A stretch of 64,000 nt of DNA, taken from Mesocentrotus franciscanus (Eukaryota > Echinodermata > Echinoidea > Camarodonta > Strongylocentrotidae). Location of the stretch: contig CP137679.1 in the NCBI GenBank assembly GCA_037976565.1, positions 8,539,973 to 8,603,972 of the forward strand. The letters run 5' to 3'. Numbering within the stretch: the stretch's first letter is position 1; each line of letters starts with the position of its first letter. Positions 51,060 through 61,164 of the stretch are shown here, piece by piece. The notes below the pieces were generated by a model that was given only the letters and a program-made list of their open reading frames with translations, ran no database searches and was not told the DNA's origin. Position numbers and translations under genes: made by a program.

Positions 51060-51363
51060 CTTTCTTCTCGTCCTCTTTCTGTATTATCTCTCTTATATGT
51101 TATCTGTCTCTCTCTCTCTCTCTCTCTTATTTTTTTTATAATTTATGTTTCACTTTTTTTTCTTCACCCCCTTCCCTTCTTTCCTTCTCTCTCTTGTTAT
51201 CTTTTTTTACTATCTGGTTATTTTTTCTTTTTCTCTGTTTTGTTAATTTGCCTTGTCTCCTCTTTCTTATTCTATTCCTCTTCTTCCTCCCCCCTCTCTC
51301 TCTTTCTTTCTTTATCTTGCCCTCTCTCTCTTTCTTTCTTTATCTTACTCTCTCGCTTACCTC

Positions 51364-51398
<35 letters not shown>
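51060..51398 (+). repeat. Pyrimidine tract (about 340 bp)
   Basis: CTCT and CTTT runs. Two near-identical blocks CTCTCTCTTTCTTTCTTTAT sit next to each other (about 51296 and 51323). Confidence 0.85.
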
Positions 51399-51925
51399 AA
51401 CCACTGAAAATATCATGTTCAGAACACACCATTCCATCTGTTGTTAAATTTCAATTCAATTTTTTCTTCTCATCAACTCATGAACCATTGTGCAAAACGA
51501 TTGTAGAATTATTTTAACACTTGTCTTGTACCTCATTAAAGAGATGTAAAAAAATGACTTTCATGGAATATTTCTCGCCCATACCTGAAAAATATGGCAC
51601 AATTGACAAAATATATTTGTCCGCTTCTTGAACCTCACGGAATGTCCCATGTATTAACATACAAAGAAGTATTTATTCAACAGTATGTATTGCAATATCT
51701 TGAAATAACATTCTTTGGGGATTTTAGAGGAGAATCTCTCATTCTCATCCCTAAAATTAGTTTTATCTGTCATGTCGGTGGAGTAATAATACACAACCAC
51801 TAAGGTGGTGAGCTCGTAAGATGGCGTTTAGTTAACACAACATGGGGATAACGTAGCTTGGGATGAGCCGTTTATTACTCTCAAAGAGAACGCCTTATAC
51901 CGTGTCAACTACCGCAAAAGTGGAC

Positions 51926-51926
<1 letters not shown>

Positions 51927-51986
<60 letters not shown>
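51927..51986 (+). repeat. TA dinucleotide run, 60 bp
   Basis: About thirty uninterrupted TA units. Likely prone to cruciform formation and assembly error. Confidence 0.95.
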
Positions 51987-51992
<6 letters not shown>

Positions 51993-54179
51993 CTATATCC
52001 TTGGAGAAACCATCTGAATCCCTTGAAATAAATATATCATTGTGTTGCCGCATGAACTGCACCATGAAAATGAAGAATTATATATGGATGAAAACGAATG
52101 AATAGAGACAGACGAAGAGCAAAATCCAGGCACAAATACAATCAAGGACAGGATAACGGACAAAACACACTTTTATGAAAGATCACAGCCATGTCACAGA
52201 CAAGTCGAAAATCAAATAAGAGTATAAGTAGTGGTGGCTTATGAAATTAAACCCAGGCAATTCAATAAGAAGGGAGCTGAGTGTAATGTAGTGGGGCGGA
52301 CTGTTTTCCAGCAATGCCAGATTTAGTTTCCTTGACAAGATTTCGGAACGAGGTGAGATAATAGTTTCATTTTCAACGAGGCTTCCATTTTATGTTTCCT
52401 GATTTTATCCCATTTTATCCATTATTTTGAATACCAAGCTAAAGATGTGTCTCAAAGTTGGGGCTATTAAAGCCCCACTGCACTACTTGTAGCTACTTGC
52501 TCCCTCTATATAGAAAACAATGCCTAAGCGGTGCCCGTTGGTCCCCCATGATCCTCTTTTTCTTATGTTGATTGAGAGCTGAGTTGATGAGATAACCACC
52601 TTTCAGTGACCACGCTGGGAGGTGTAATCCCTCCTGGCCAAACTAGTGCAGACAGGCTTTAAGTCATCATTCTGTAAAGTATGGTATGGATTTTGTATAT
52701 GACAAAATGTCCTTATGAATCCCCTGTATTGGGTATATAAGGACAGTGCCGTAGCAACAAGGAACCTGGGAGAATGCACCCCCACCCCACCCCATACATT
52801 TTTGGGGAAAATAATAAATAAAATATTAGAACAAGTATAAGAGAGACGTGAAAAGGGGTGAGGGGAACATGCACGTGACAACAACAAAAACACGATACGA
52901 CATCTTCGAAAACTCTCCCGACCAGAAGCCTTGTATTTCATTTACATAGTAAGACAGGTGACCCCCCTCATGGCACCCGTGCCCGCTTAATGGTTGTACC
53001 CTCTCTACGCCATTGGCTACAGAGTGACCATGCACCACTATGTTGATAAAGGACATAGTTTTAGCTTGGAATTGAACAAGGACCAAAATCTGGGCACCGT
53101 TACCTTAAGCGTCAGTCACCCATCCCCCCCCCATACCCCATAAGAAAATACCCAACCAATCACTATTAATACATGTGAGCTACTGCATAAACATGAATAT
53201 ACGATCATCCTAATTGGCCATCAACACATGCAGCATAAATGGCAACTTAGGAACTGGACACTGATTGATCACTAGTAGTTTGCGTTCGATTCAAATGTGT
53301 TCAGCAGCAAGTCGCAAGCAAGCAGTACAGGCGCACTAGTCCTTTTAGTAAGCCTTGTCTCTTAGAGCCCCTAACATCAAGCTAATAAGGTGAGATCAAT
53401 AAATACCCTTAAGACAAGAAATAGGAAATGTACTAATTTCTTTTTCACAGAGGAAACATCATATCATTTTCAAAGAGTATCTAAATATTTCGTTCCCACT
53501 TAATATAAGGCTGATGAGTCTTTCAGTGATCCTACTGTTCCTCCGAGTTCTCCGCTCGTTGCGTTGATTTAGCCCAAGGCACCATGCCAATATTTCTTTT
53601 CATGATAACCAATGAGGATATTTTCTCCCTCAGTGCATGGATCCAGTTGGAACCCCTCAAAAAACCTAGAGCAAAATTGTTATCGCCTGAAATATTTTGA
53701 CGCGTGCGCCAGTCTCTCGAGAGAGTGTGAGATTATTGAAAGGGTGAAATCGAAACATTCTCTTCATTTGTTCCTGAAATCAAATCCTCAAAAATATGGA
53801 GACTTGTAACCTGATAAGGATGCGGAGGATGAATACTGTCTTGTTTAAAGACTGAGGAAATAAACAAGAATAAAGAATAAAGAACGGCAGATGTTGATAT
53901 GACAACTTTAATACATCTACAATCAACGGAGTTGAAAACAGATGTATTGGAATATTCCTTGAAATATATGTAGAAAAAGCTAAAGCGTTATCATCATGGG
54001 TTCTCGGGGGAATATTCAAGACAATTCGGGTATTTATAAAATACAAGACGTGTTCGTTCACAGAGAGTGGGCTTTGCTTTTCAACCGGTGCATCTATAAT
54101 GTGCACGCCCTCCATGAAATTCAGAAACACTACCTCGTAAAGAAAGTTATCATCATAAATTCCTCAACCGAAGAATAAT
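51987..54179. other. No gene seen
   Basis: AT-rich DNA. C-run patches near 52780 and 53125 look like old repeat ends. Minus-strand ORFs at 52.6-53.1 and 53.8-54.1 kb are unrecognised. Confidence 0.45.
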
Positions 54180-54340
54180 GATTGAACGCTTTCCGATCTT
54201 TAGCCGTAAGGTTAAGTTCCGGGCGATTTTCAAGCGGGCCCCGAGTTTCGCTGCGTTCGATATTCGTACACACGCTCGGTGTAAGCGAACTGAACTGCAG
54301 CGCATCGCACGTATGTAAAAACTCACGAACGTATGCCTTT
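54180..54340. promoter_or_regulatory. CpG-richer patch upstream of the peptide gene; candidate promoter or untranslated first exon
   Basis: About 160 bp has clearly more CG dinucleotides than the surrounding AT-rich DNA. It lies some 0.85 kb before the coding start, and a donor-like GTATGT occurs at 54311-54316. Because coding exon 1 begins at an acceptor-like site, a 5' untranslated exon must lie upstream, and this is the most promising nearby place. Short ORFs on both strands here resemble nothing I know. Confidence 0.25.
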
Positions 54341-54951
54341 AAACTTTGCAAATACAGAGTATTGATAATATGAAAACAAATTAGGCCAATTTAGAACATG
54401 TACATGTTCTACAAGTTCAAACAAAACAACAGCAGCAGTTGTAGCAGCTATGGTGGTAGGTGCTAGAAGAAGACAAATAATAATATTAGGCCCCCTCAAA
54501 GTAGGAGTTATGATAGCAAGGACAGCAATCGTAGTAATAGTCGAAGTAATAGTAATAGTATGAGGATCAGCAATACTGGTTGTAGTCAAACATGACCGAA
54601 CTGGAAGACAGAGAACTTGTAAAGTCTCAATTAAAACCTAATAATTTCATTCTAAACCATCTGAAATTGCTTAAAATAAAATAAACGGAAAGAGTCAAGA
54701 GAGTGATTGAATTACATATAAATAAAGGAGGCAATGAAATATGATAATTTCCTGAATAAAACATGCAATAACACAATCAAATGATCTATTCCACTATCAG
54801 GAAAGGGATTTAATATTTAGTCGAATAGGATATATGACGTGCTCTACCATTCATACAAATATATTTTCACGGCATTTATAGAAACAGCTAGGCCAATTCT
54901 ATAACAAATAAAGTGAATAACCAATACATCAAATTTGAGAATAAAAGAATG

Positions 54952-55072
54952 TTCGAATAATAAACAGGCCTTCGAATGAACGAGTTCAGACGAACAAACC
55001 TTCCAATAAACAAGTCTTTTGATATTACGAATCTTTGAATAATCAAATCTTCGGTGACTCAAATCTCCGAAT
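54952..55072 (+). repeat. Degenerate 16 bp-period minisatellite
   Basis: Units resembling TTCGAATAAACAAGTC recur at about 54952, 54971, 54985, 55001, 55017, 55034, 55050 and 55066. Most steps are 14-17 bp; the first is 19. Units are diverged but the TTYGAAT...AAATC core is easy to follow. It ends about 115 bp before coding exon 1. Confidence 0.6.
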
Positions 55073-55189
55073 TTTTTTCTTCCACACCTCTCATTCTAAC
55101 TTACTAATTATCTCTTTTTATCTTACCTCAAAATGATAAATCATTGTAGTGATTCGTTAAGGTTATTTTTCTCCTCCTCCTGCAGAATC

Positions 55190-55303
55190 ATGTACGTAAA
55201 CGCCCTCACATTCCCTCTGGCAGTAGCCATCTTTCTTGTTGGACTCGCCATACTACCCGGCATGCTAGCAGAAGATGGAATGGAACTCACACATGACGAA
55301 CAG
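55190..55303 (+). CDS. Coding exon 1 of the peptide precursor: start codon and signal peptide
   Basis: This exon encodes residues 1-38. The ATG has A at -3 and follows an acceptor-like sequence (pyrimidine run ending TGCAG at 55185) by only four bases. The exon therefore probably begins at 55186 and the true 5' end lies in an upstream untranslated exon. The donor CAG|GTATGA at 55304 leaves phase 0. Starting here gives a complete signal peptide, which supports the choice of start. A further upstream coding exon cannot be excluded. Confidence 0.72.
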
Positions 55304-57859
55304 GTATGAATCGATCAGCGTTACTCCTTAAAATTGGCAACACTAATATGTTTCTTTTATTGCAATTTTTTCTAATAATCATATAAAAAGTGATTTACAT
55401 GTACATATATTTGAAATATTGGACATTGACGGGAACTATGTAAATTTTAATACTAGTTGGGGGAACTGTGATTATAGACTATTATTGATTTTACTCTTTT
55501 ATCACAAATTCTAGCGTCATATGCAATTTTACGGATTTTATGGCTAAATCTTATTGAGCCCAACCAAAAAAGAGAAAGTAGGGGTACTTGTTCTGAAAGA
55601 GCAACGCAGTGAATACTTATTTGTTTGTTTGTTAGTGTGTTTCCAATAAGAACATTGTATTTTCAACAAAAAAAACATTATAGACATGATTTTAAAATCC
55701 TAAATAAACTCAACCTAACATATTCAGGCATGTTGATTGTTCAATTGATCTCTGTGATTCACGATGTTTACCAACTTCCTAATATTAGTATTGGAACTTC
55801 CAAATGAAGAACACTCACTTTACGGTGATATACGCCTTTTCCATGTTTGCTCTCCCCATTGAAATCCATCCCCATGAATTTCCATCATAACCAAACACAT
55901 TCGTTCACCAGAAATTTTCCTGAGGGCTCGCTTTGCTGAGTAGAGTCTGTCATTCATTCGGCATTCGTCAAATCATATTAACCTACTTTTCATATTTTTC
56001 GATTAATACATGATGATGGAATGAAGTATGGGAAGAGCTCTTGGGTCGTGTAGACTGTAGAGCTTTTTTTGTTAAGTGGTATAAAAGAAATATGAAAAAA
56101 TTGTCTCCAGGCGCATGAATATATCTGTACATTGTGGGAGGAAATGAGAGAATAATGATGCGTAACTTGTATTAAAATTAATTCTTGCTGTCATCCGATG
56201 GAACATTGCAAAGATTGCCAGGACTCGAACCCACGTTTCTGGCGTAGAACCCTAATGAAGGCCTAACTCATAGTTAAGGATTCACCGATTTCGAATTACA
56301 TTGCAGAATGCTTCAATAATATACCAAATTCCATGTAAAGTTCTAGCTGTTCTTGCTGCTTAAGGTTGGGCCGACATAGCCAAAAAAATAATTTACACAA
56401 CGTGTATTTAGATGTGCATTTATAGAAGAGCGTGGATGAAGCAACTTTTTGAATAGGGTATTGGGCAAGATCTCCCAATAGAAAATGAACATTTTTTAAC
56501 GGCCTTAATCAAGTTGCGTTCCAACAAGAATTTTGTTAAAAGAATTTGTCTGACATGACTTTCATTGGGTGTCATATTCCCTCAATGTTACACACACACA
56601 CACACACACGCACAATTTTATCAATGCCTCTGCTGAAAAGAAGCATATAAAACATTCGTATAAATGCTTTTAAAATGTACATTGAGTTGGATATTATTTT
56701 ATTTCATTCTTAATGTGTGTTTGCTGTATTTTTCGTACACGTCCCAGTTTTAAAAGTGAATAGTATACGAGCACGATCGCAAAGACTTCCAAGAAATCAA
56801 CTTCCGGTCAACACACGGTAGCCTCGTCCGTCATCTTCTGAAATGTGCGAACAATACAATCACATATTTAATCATCCAAACATTACAATCACATATTTAG
56901 TCATCCGAATATGATTTCTACTGGCAATATAATATGGTATTGAAATTACCATTTAAATTATTTCATGGAGTCTGTGCGATCTTCCAGTTTCATTGTCGCA
57001 AATCGTTGCATTGTTATTAAAACATACTACTATTTCTCATTGAATCAACAGCCCCTTAACGCTATGGAGATCCGAAGCCCACAAGATGAACAGATTGACC
57101 TACGATATCTTCTCCAGAACTTCCTTGACAACCGCGATACCCGATCATGGAGCCCCCTTAGGAATTCGAAACAATGCATGTAAGTATTAACGATTCCTTC
57201 TGAAAACACTCCACGAGCATTACACGTCCTGTAACCTGTGTTGCCTGGGCCCTGATGCACAGAATAGAACGATGAAATTCGATCACATTTTAGCGACAAC
57301 TATACGATCGGGTTATATGTATTTTTTTTTTCTCATTCTTTTTCTGAAGGTTTCATATTTCGAATTCAAGGTTCGTATTTCCAAAATTAGAAAAGTAACC
57401 ATACGTATTTTTCGGAATTACGAAGATTTGGATAGGGAAACTTATGGCATGTATGAACCGTTTCCTTTTGTATTATGTAATTGATATACATTAAATAACA
57501 TTGGCATAAGAAAGAAAGAAATGATTAAATAAACAAACAAATATATATATATATATATATATAAATACATATTCTCATTATATACATCTTCTCTTTTTAT
57601 CCCTCTCTCCCACTCACCCAACCTCCTCAAACTAATGCGATGCCATCTATTAATCACTCTCATATTTTCTCTTTCAATTCCATTCAGTGGTGACAAGTGC
57701 CGATATGCCTGGAAACGAGGATTCGAGACCCCAGCATCTTCCAGGATAAACTCCCGGGGAGCTCCTGCGTGGGCCACGTCCCAGTTCAGCAACAGCGGCT
57801 GCAGCGGGTCCTCCTGTTTAACCGGTTGGAAGCGAGGCTTCAGAGTTCTCCGCAGCTAA
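55190..57859 (+). CDS. Putative secreted neuropeptide/peptide-hormone precursor with two Cys-ring motifs (137 aa, 3 coding exons)
   Basis: The coding exons are 55190-55303, 57052-57179 and 57688-57859. They join in frame with intron phases 0 and 2, and both introns have GT-AG ends. Residues 1-27 form a typical signal peptide with a hydrophobic core (LAVAIFLVGLAIL), probably cleaved after MLA. Residues 28-69 are acidic and contain RYLLQNFLDN, a possible short helix. A minimal furin site RDTR (66-69) is followed by C80-x4-C85-x3-W89-K90-R91-G92-F93. The same spacing recurs at C119-x4-C124-x3-W128-K129-R130-G131-F132, five residues before the end. The spacing suggests two six-residue disulfide rings. 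KR after each Trp is a plausible prohormone-convertase site; there is no amidation glycine before it. Inferred role: secreted signalling peptides. The C-x4-C ring recalls vasotocin, urotensin II and CCAP only in spacing, so no family is assigned. An antimicrobial peptide precursor is an alternative. I am fairly sure of the gene structure and unsure of the function. Confidence 0.75.
56588..56612 (+). repeat. CA microsatellite in intron 1 of the peptide gene
   Basis: About ten CA units with one CG. Confidence 0.85.
56856..56913 (+). repeat. 29 bp unit in two tandem copies
   Basis: Two adjacent 29 bp units both begin ACAATCACATATTTA and differ at a few later positions. They lie in intron 1, about 140 bp before exon 2. 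Confidence 0.7.
57052..57179 (+). CDS. Coding exon 2: acidic spacer and first ring cysteine
   Basis: This exon encodes residues 39-80 plus two bases of codon 81. The acceptor is TCAACAG|CC and the donor is GCAT|GTAAGT, a near-consensus site. It holds the acidic propeptide, the RDTR furin-type site and the first cysteine (C80), which is the last whole codon. The reading frame runs on for one codon past the donor to TAA, so a retained intron would end the protein right after the first cysteine and remove both rings. Confidence 0.75.
57180..57687 (+). other. Intron 2 of the peptide gene
   Basis: This is a phase 2 intron of 508 bp, GTAAGT to TTCAG. It contains a TA dinucleotide run (about 57541-57563) and a pyrimidine-rich stretch near 57590-57630. 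It splits the codon directly after the first ring cysteine. Confidence 0.72.
57541..57563 (+). repeat. TA run in intron 2 of the peptide gene
   Basis: About eleven uninterrupted TA units. Confidence 0.85.
57688..57859 (+). CDS. Coding exon 3: second half of ring 1, ring 2 and stop codon
   Basis: This exon encodes residues 81-137 and the stop TAA. The acceptor TTCCATTCAG|TGG follows a pyrimidine-rich intron end. Joining AT from exon 2 with T here makes Ile81 and continues straight into GDKC, which places C85 five residues after C80. It carries both WKRGF motifs and all of ring 2. The exon is more GC-rich than its flanks, as expected for coding sequence. Confidence 0.78.
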
Positions 57860-58342
57860 ATGACGAAGACAATTAGGGAAACCAACTAAAAACCTGAACT
57901 CTAGCAAACAGAATCAACTATTTTATCTCTTGTAGAAACTCCGGATCACGCTAGAAAAGTGCATTTTCTTTGTATTTTCCTTTTCATTTCTTCGTTTAAT
58001 CTTCAGTTATGATGCTGTTCTTCTAATTTGAATGGATTCACGTATCTGTAAATATGCAAAGTTTTAGGAATTAGAGTGCAATAGGACTCGAAATCCCCTA
58101 TTTAATCATTCTTATATTCTCACAAAATGTTTGCTAATTTCTTCCAAAACGCTTTGTTCCTTCGACCACTGTCCTGATGTTATATTGACTGTAGTCTTAG
58201 AATTTTGTCTTCAACATGTTCATGTAGACCCGTTTTCCACAGTGAAACACACATGTCACACACAGAGCCATGTCTGTCATCTGCCTAAACATTTCTTTTG
58301 AGTTCATTGACGTGGTTTCAAAAGGATATCCTGAGTAATAAA
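57860..58342 (+). other. Probable 3' untranslated region and poly(A) signal of the peptide gene
   Basis: AT-rich sequence follows the stop codon. The first canonical AATAAA that I see downstream is at 58337-58342, giving a 3' UTR of about 0.5 kb if used. A Pumilio-type element TGTAAATA lies at 58047-58054. The motifs are seen directly; their use is inference. Confidence 0.45.
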
Positions 58343-59892
58343 CTGCTAACTACCCACGACAAAATATTCTTCACAACTACCTATCTGCATTCGTGAGTTC
58401 GTGAAATGTATGCTAAATATCTCCTAGAATAACTAAATAACATTCAAATATACCAGAAACCATGTAAGTTCATGGCAATATCGCGATAAAGTTGCACTGA
58501 TACCAGATAAGTAACCATATACGTCACATGTAATTATTCATATATGTCCTCTCCGGTTTTGTCTGAATGTTTCCCTGTTAGCGAATATGTTTTGTATGTT
58601 GGTTTTTAGTCTTACCCCATAATCAGGTCATTTCCGGAAATATCTTGATGACGTGGTTCCTAGAGGACTTTCTCCTTCTCTGAGGGGCGTCCTATATCAA
58701 CCACCCCTGCTAGACGACATGTTTTGCTCATGAGCCAAAAGACATTCGTAATGAATTACTTAGATCTTGTTTGAAGTATGCGGCTCAGTCACGAAGTGGC
58801 TAATTAAAAAACGTCCATCAATATGAATTAGAAAAGGGATCATTTTCACATGTGCTTTCTCTCATACCGTTGTGTGTTTTAGATTTGAAAACGTGAAAAT
58901 CAAACACTTGGCATGTATTCATATTGAAATGCATTCTAGTAAAAGATTAAGATCAAACACTTAGGGGATTTTAAACCAAGATACATTACATTATTACAAG
59001 TGATAGTAGACGTAGCAGTGTACCCCTTCGTGTTGTCCAAAAGTATTTGTCATCTTCTAAACTCTGTTATTGAATTTCCTCCAGGAGCTTCGATCAAATG
59101 TAAACTTTTTATCCGTCGTGTAATACTGCAAGACAAATGGATAAATTTTGGTAAGAAGACAATGATTTCTCAGTTAACCTGTGACGAAACCAATCAAAGA
59201 TGCGAAATGTTGACCACAAAAATCATAGACGCAACAATACCAGCTAGCTGGTTTTGTCATCTTAAGTGGCGCATTTGTTTACTGCTCAGCTATTGGTTGA
59301 TACCAATCGGGTCACGTGACATAAAGCCTGGTAAGCAGTTCAGCAAATGTCAATGTCATTGTTTCTGAGTTCTTAAGGTGACATGTCAAATGTAGCAATA
59401 CAAAAGCCAGCAATGTGCGTCTCCGAGCATTTGTCTTTGCAATCTCTGCTTGTTAAATTAATAGCATATCAAAATAACATATTTAATGACAAAATTAACT
59501 TTGATCTAATTTCTTTTTATCGTAATATAGTGGGGTTTCATCTAAGAATATAATATTGGTAGGAATATCGATGCTTTTAACTTGATATAAGGGGTTGCAA
59601 GTTGTGGTGCATTTTCAAATGTGTAAATTATATGGCTTCAAAACAGAATACATGTTCATTTCAACCAAAATTAATTCTGGATTCTGCGTCTTGTATAGTG
59701 TTTCACTAAGCATTAATAAACGTTAGATTTTCGTGAAATGTATTTAGTAATCTTATTTTGATATGGTCTACCTTAATAACAGGAAGTGATTGCGACCATC
59801 ATAGCAAGGATTCATATTTCTCATTTTATTTACAACATCAGAAACATATTGATTTCCCAACATGCACATCAAGACTATTACTTCCGTAATTA
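58343..59892. other. No gene seen downstream of the peptide gene
   Basis: Apart from the palindrome pair at 59292-59320 I see only AT-rich DNA. The 122-codon ORF at 59000-59368 is not recognised and is probably fortuitous. Confidence 0.45.
59292..59320. promoter_or_regulatory. Adjacent palindromes: divergent CCAAT pair and E-box
   Basis: ATTGGTTGATACCAAT (59292-59307) is an inverted pair of CCAAT boxes. Three bases later GTCACGTGAC (59311-59320) is a 10 bp palindromic E-box of the USF/MITF-TFE type. A short unrecognised ORF runs across both. Confidence 0.3.
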
Positions 59893-60125
59893 CTACTACT
59901 ACTACATGTATTACTACTACCGCTGATGCTACTACTACTAATATTACTACTACTACAACAACCACTGCCGGTACCATCACCACCTCCACCATCACACTAT
60001 CAGCACAGCCACCATCATTACTACTATAACAACTTTTGCTACAACTACTGATATTACTGCATACACATCAACTGCTAATACAACAACAACAACTACTTGT
60101 CACGATTGCAGTTGAAGTAGTAGTT
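59893..60125 (+). repeat. ACT/ACC/ACA triplet tract
   Basis: TACTACTAC, CACCACCTCC and ACAACAACA runs. The minus-strand Val-rich frame is an artefact. Confidence 0.85.
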
Positions 60126-60141
60126 ATTATAGTAGTGACTT

Positions 60142-60632
60142 AACATCACATCACATCACATCACATCATATCACATCACATCACATCACATGGCATCACA
60201 TCACATCACATCACATCACATCACATGGCATCACATCACATCACATCACATCACATGGCATCACATCACATCACATCACATCACATCACATCACATCACA
60301 TCACATCACATCACATGGCATCACATCACATCACATCACATCACATAACATAACATGACATCACATCACATGGCATCAGATTACATCACATGTATCAAAT
60401 CACATCACATCACATCACATCACATGGCATCACATCACATCGAATCAAATCAAATCACATCACATCACATCACATCACTTCGCATGGCTTTAGATCACAT
60501 CACATGTCATCAAATGGCACCACATCACATCACATCACATGGCATCACATCACATCGAATCAAACAAATCACATCACATCACATCACATCACACTACTTT
60601 ACGTCACATCACTCACATCATATCACATCACT
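60142..60632 (+). repeat. ACATC pentanucleotide satellite (about 490 bp) with TGGC variant units
   Basis: CATCACATCACATCACAT continues for nearly 500 bp. A variant unit giving CATGGCAT recurs every 25-30 bp over much of the array, so there is a higher-order repeat. Towards the end, GAATCAAATC variants appear twice in similar contexts. The Ser-His-His-Ile-Thr frames are artefacts. Confidence 0.95.
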
Positions 60633-60644
60633 TCTACAACAAAT

Positions 60645-60705
60645 GCTAAGATGATGATGATGATGATGATGATGATGACGATAAGATGATGAAGATGATA
60701 AAAAA
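60645..60705 (+). repeat. GAT triplet repeat
   Basis: About ten GAT units with GAC and AAG variants. Confidence 0.85.
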
Positions 60706-60824
60706 GAAGCAGAGAAATTAACATTTACTATGATTCTACTGATGCGACTTTAATTGTCCCCTCTTTCTCATTTTGTTGCTTCACTGTTGCTTCTTTGCTC
60801 GATATTCGATATAATATTATTGGC

Positions 60825-61080
60825 AGTGGTGATGGTTCTGGTTGAGCTGGTTCTGGTGCTGATGGTTGTTGTGGTGGTGTTAATGAGATGGTGGTGGTGG
60901 TGGTGGTTGATATTATTGCTGACCACCGGGAGGAGGAGGAGGATAAAGGATAATAATATTAGTTTTAAAAATCATTATTATTGTTGTTAATGGTGGTGTT
61001 GATAATGATGACGATGACGATGAAGATGGTGATGATGATGATGATGATGTTAACGATGATGGTGTTAGTAGTAACAGTGA
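60825..61080 (+). repeat. GGT/GTT then GAT triplet tract
   Basis: GGTGGTGGTGG and TTGTTGTT runs, then GACGATGACGATGAAGATGG and GATGATGATG. Confidence 0.85.
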
Positions 61081-61164
61081 TAGGCCAGAGCCCGAAAAGG
61101 AGTAGTTTGGAAATTCATCTTCACTACAAATATTATTTGGGTGGTTGGGCATCTACGGATTAAA

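Larger units (their letters stand above)
55304..57051 (+). other. Intron 1 of the peptide gene
   Basis: This is a phase 0 intron of 1748 bp, GT-AG, AT-rich, with no supported gene inside. It contains a CA run (56588-56612), a 29 bp perfect-length tandem pair (56856-56913) and a B-box-like sequence on the minus strand near 56245 that does not fold as a tRNA. Confidence 0.7.

Noticed and set aside
56240..56256. tRNA on the minus strand in intron 1 (GGGTTCGAGTCC)
   Set aside because: Only a B box is convincing. The T stem and acceptor do not pair and no A box lies at the right distance.
55190..57859. Assignment of the peptide gene to vasotocin, urotensin II, CCAP, calcitonin, somatostatin or kisspeptin types
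   Set aside because: Only cysteine spacing is partly shared with some of these. The Trp lies outside the ring and the WKRGF end does not match any of these families as I know them.
59000..59368. 122-codon ORF downstream of the peptide gene
   Set aside because: No family is recognised and composition is mixed. It spans palindromic non-coding-looking sequence.
60142..60632. CRISPR-like array
   Set aside because: No unique spacers; it is a pentanucleotide satellite in animal DNA.
60355..60689. Ser-His-His-Ile-Thr repeat protein
   Set aside because: It arises from the ACATC pentamer array, which repeats in all frames.
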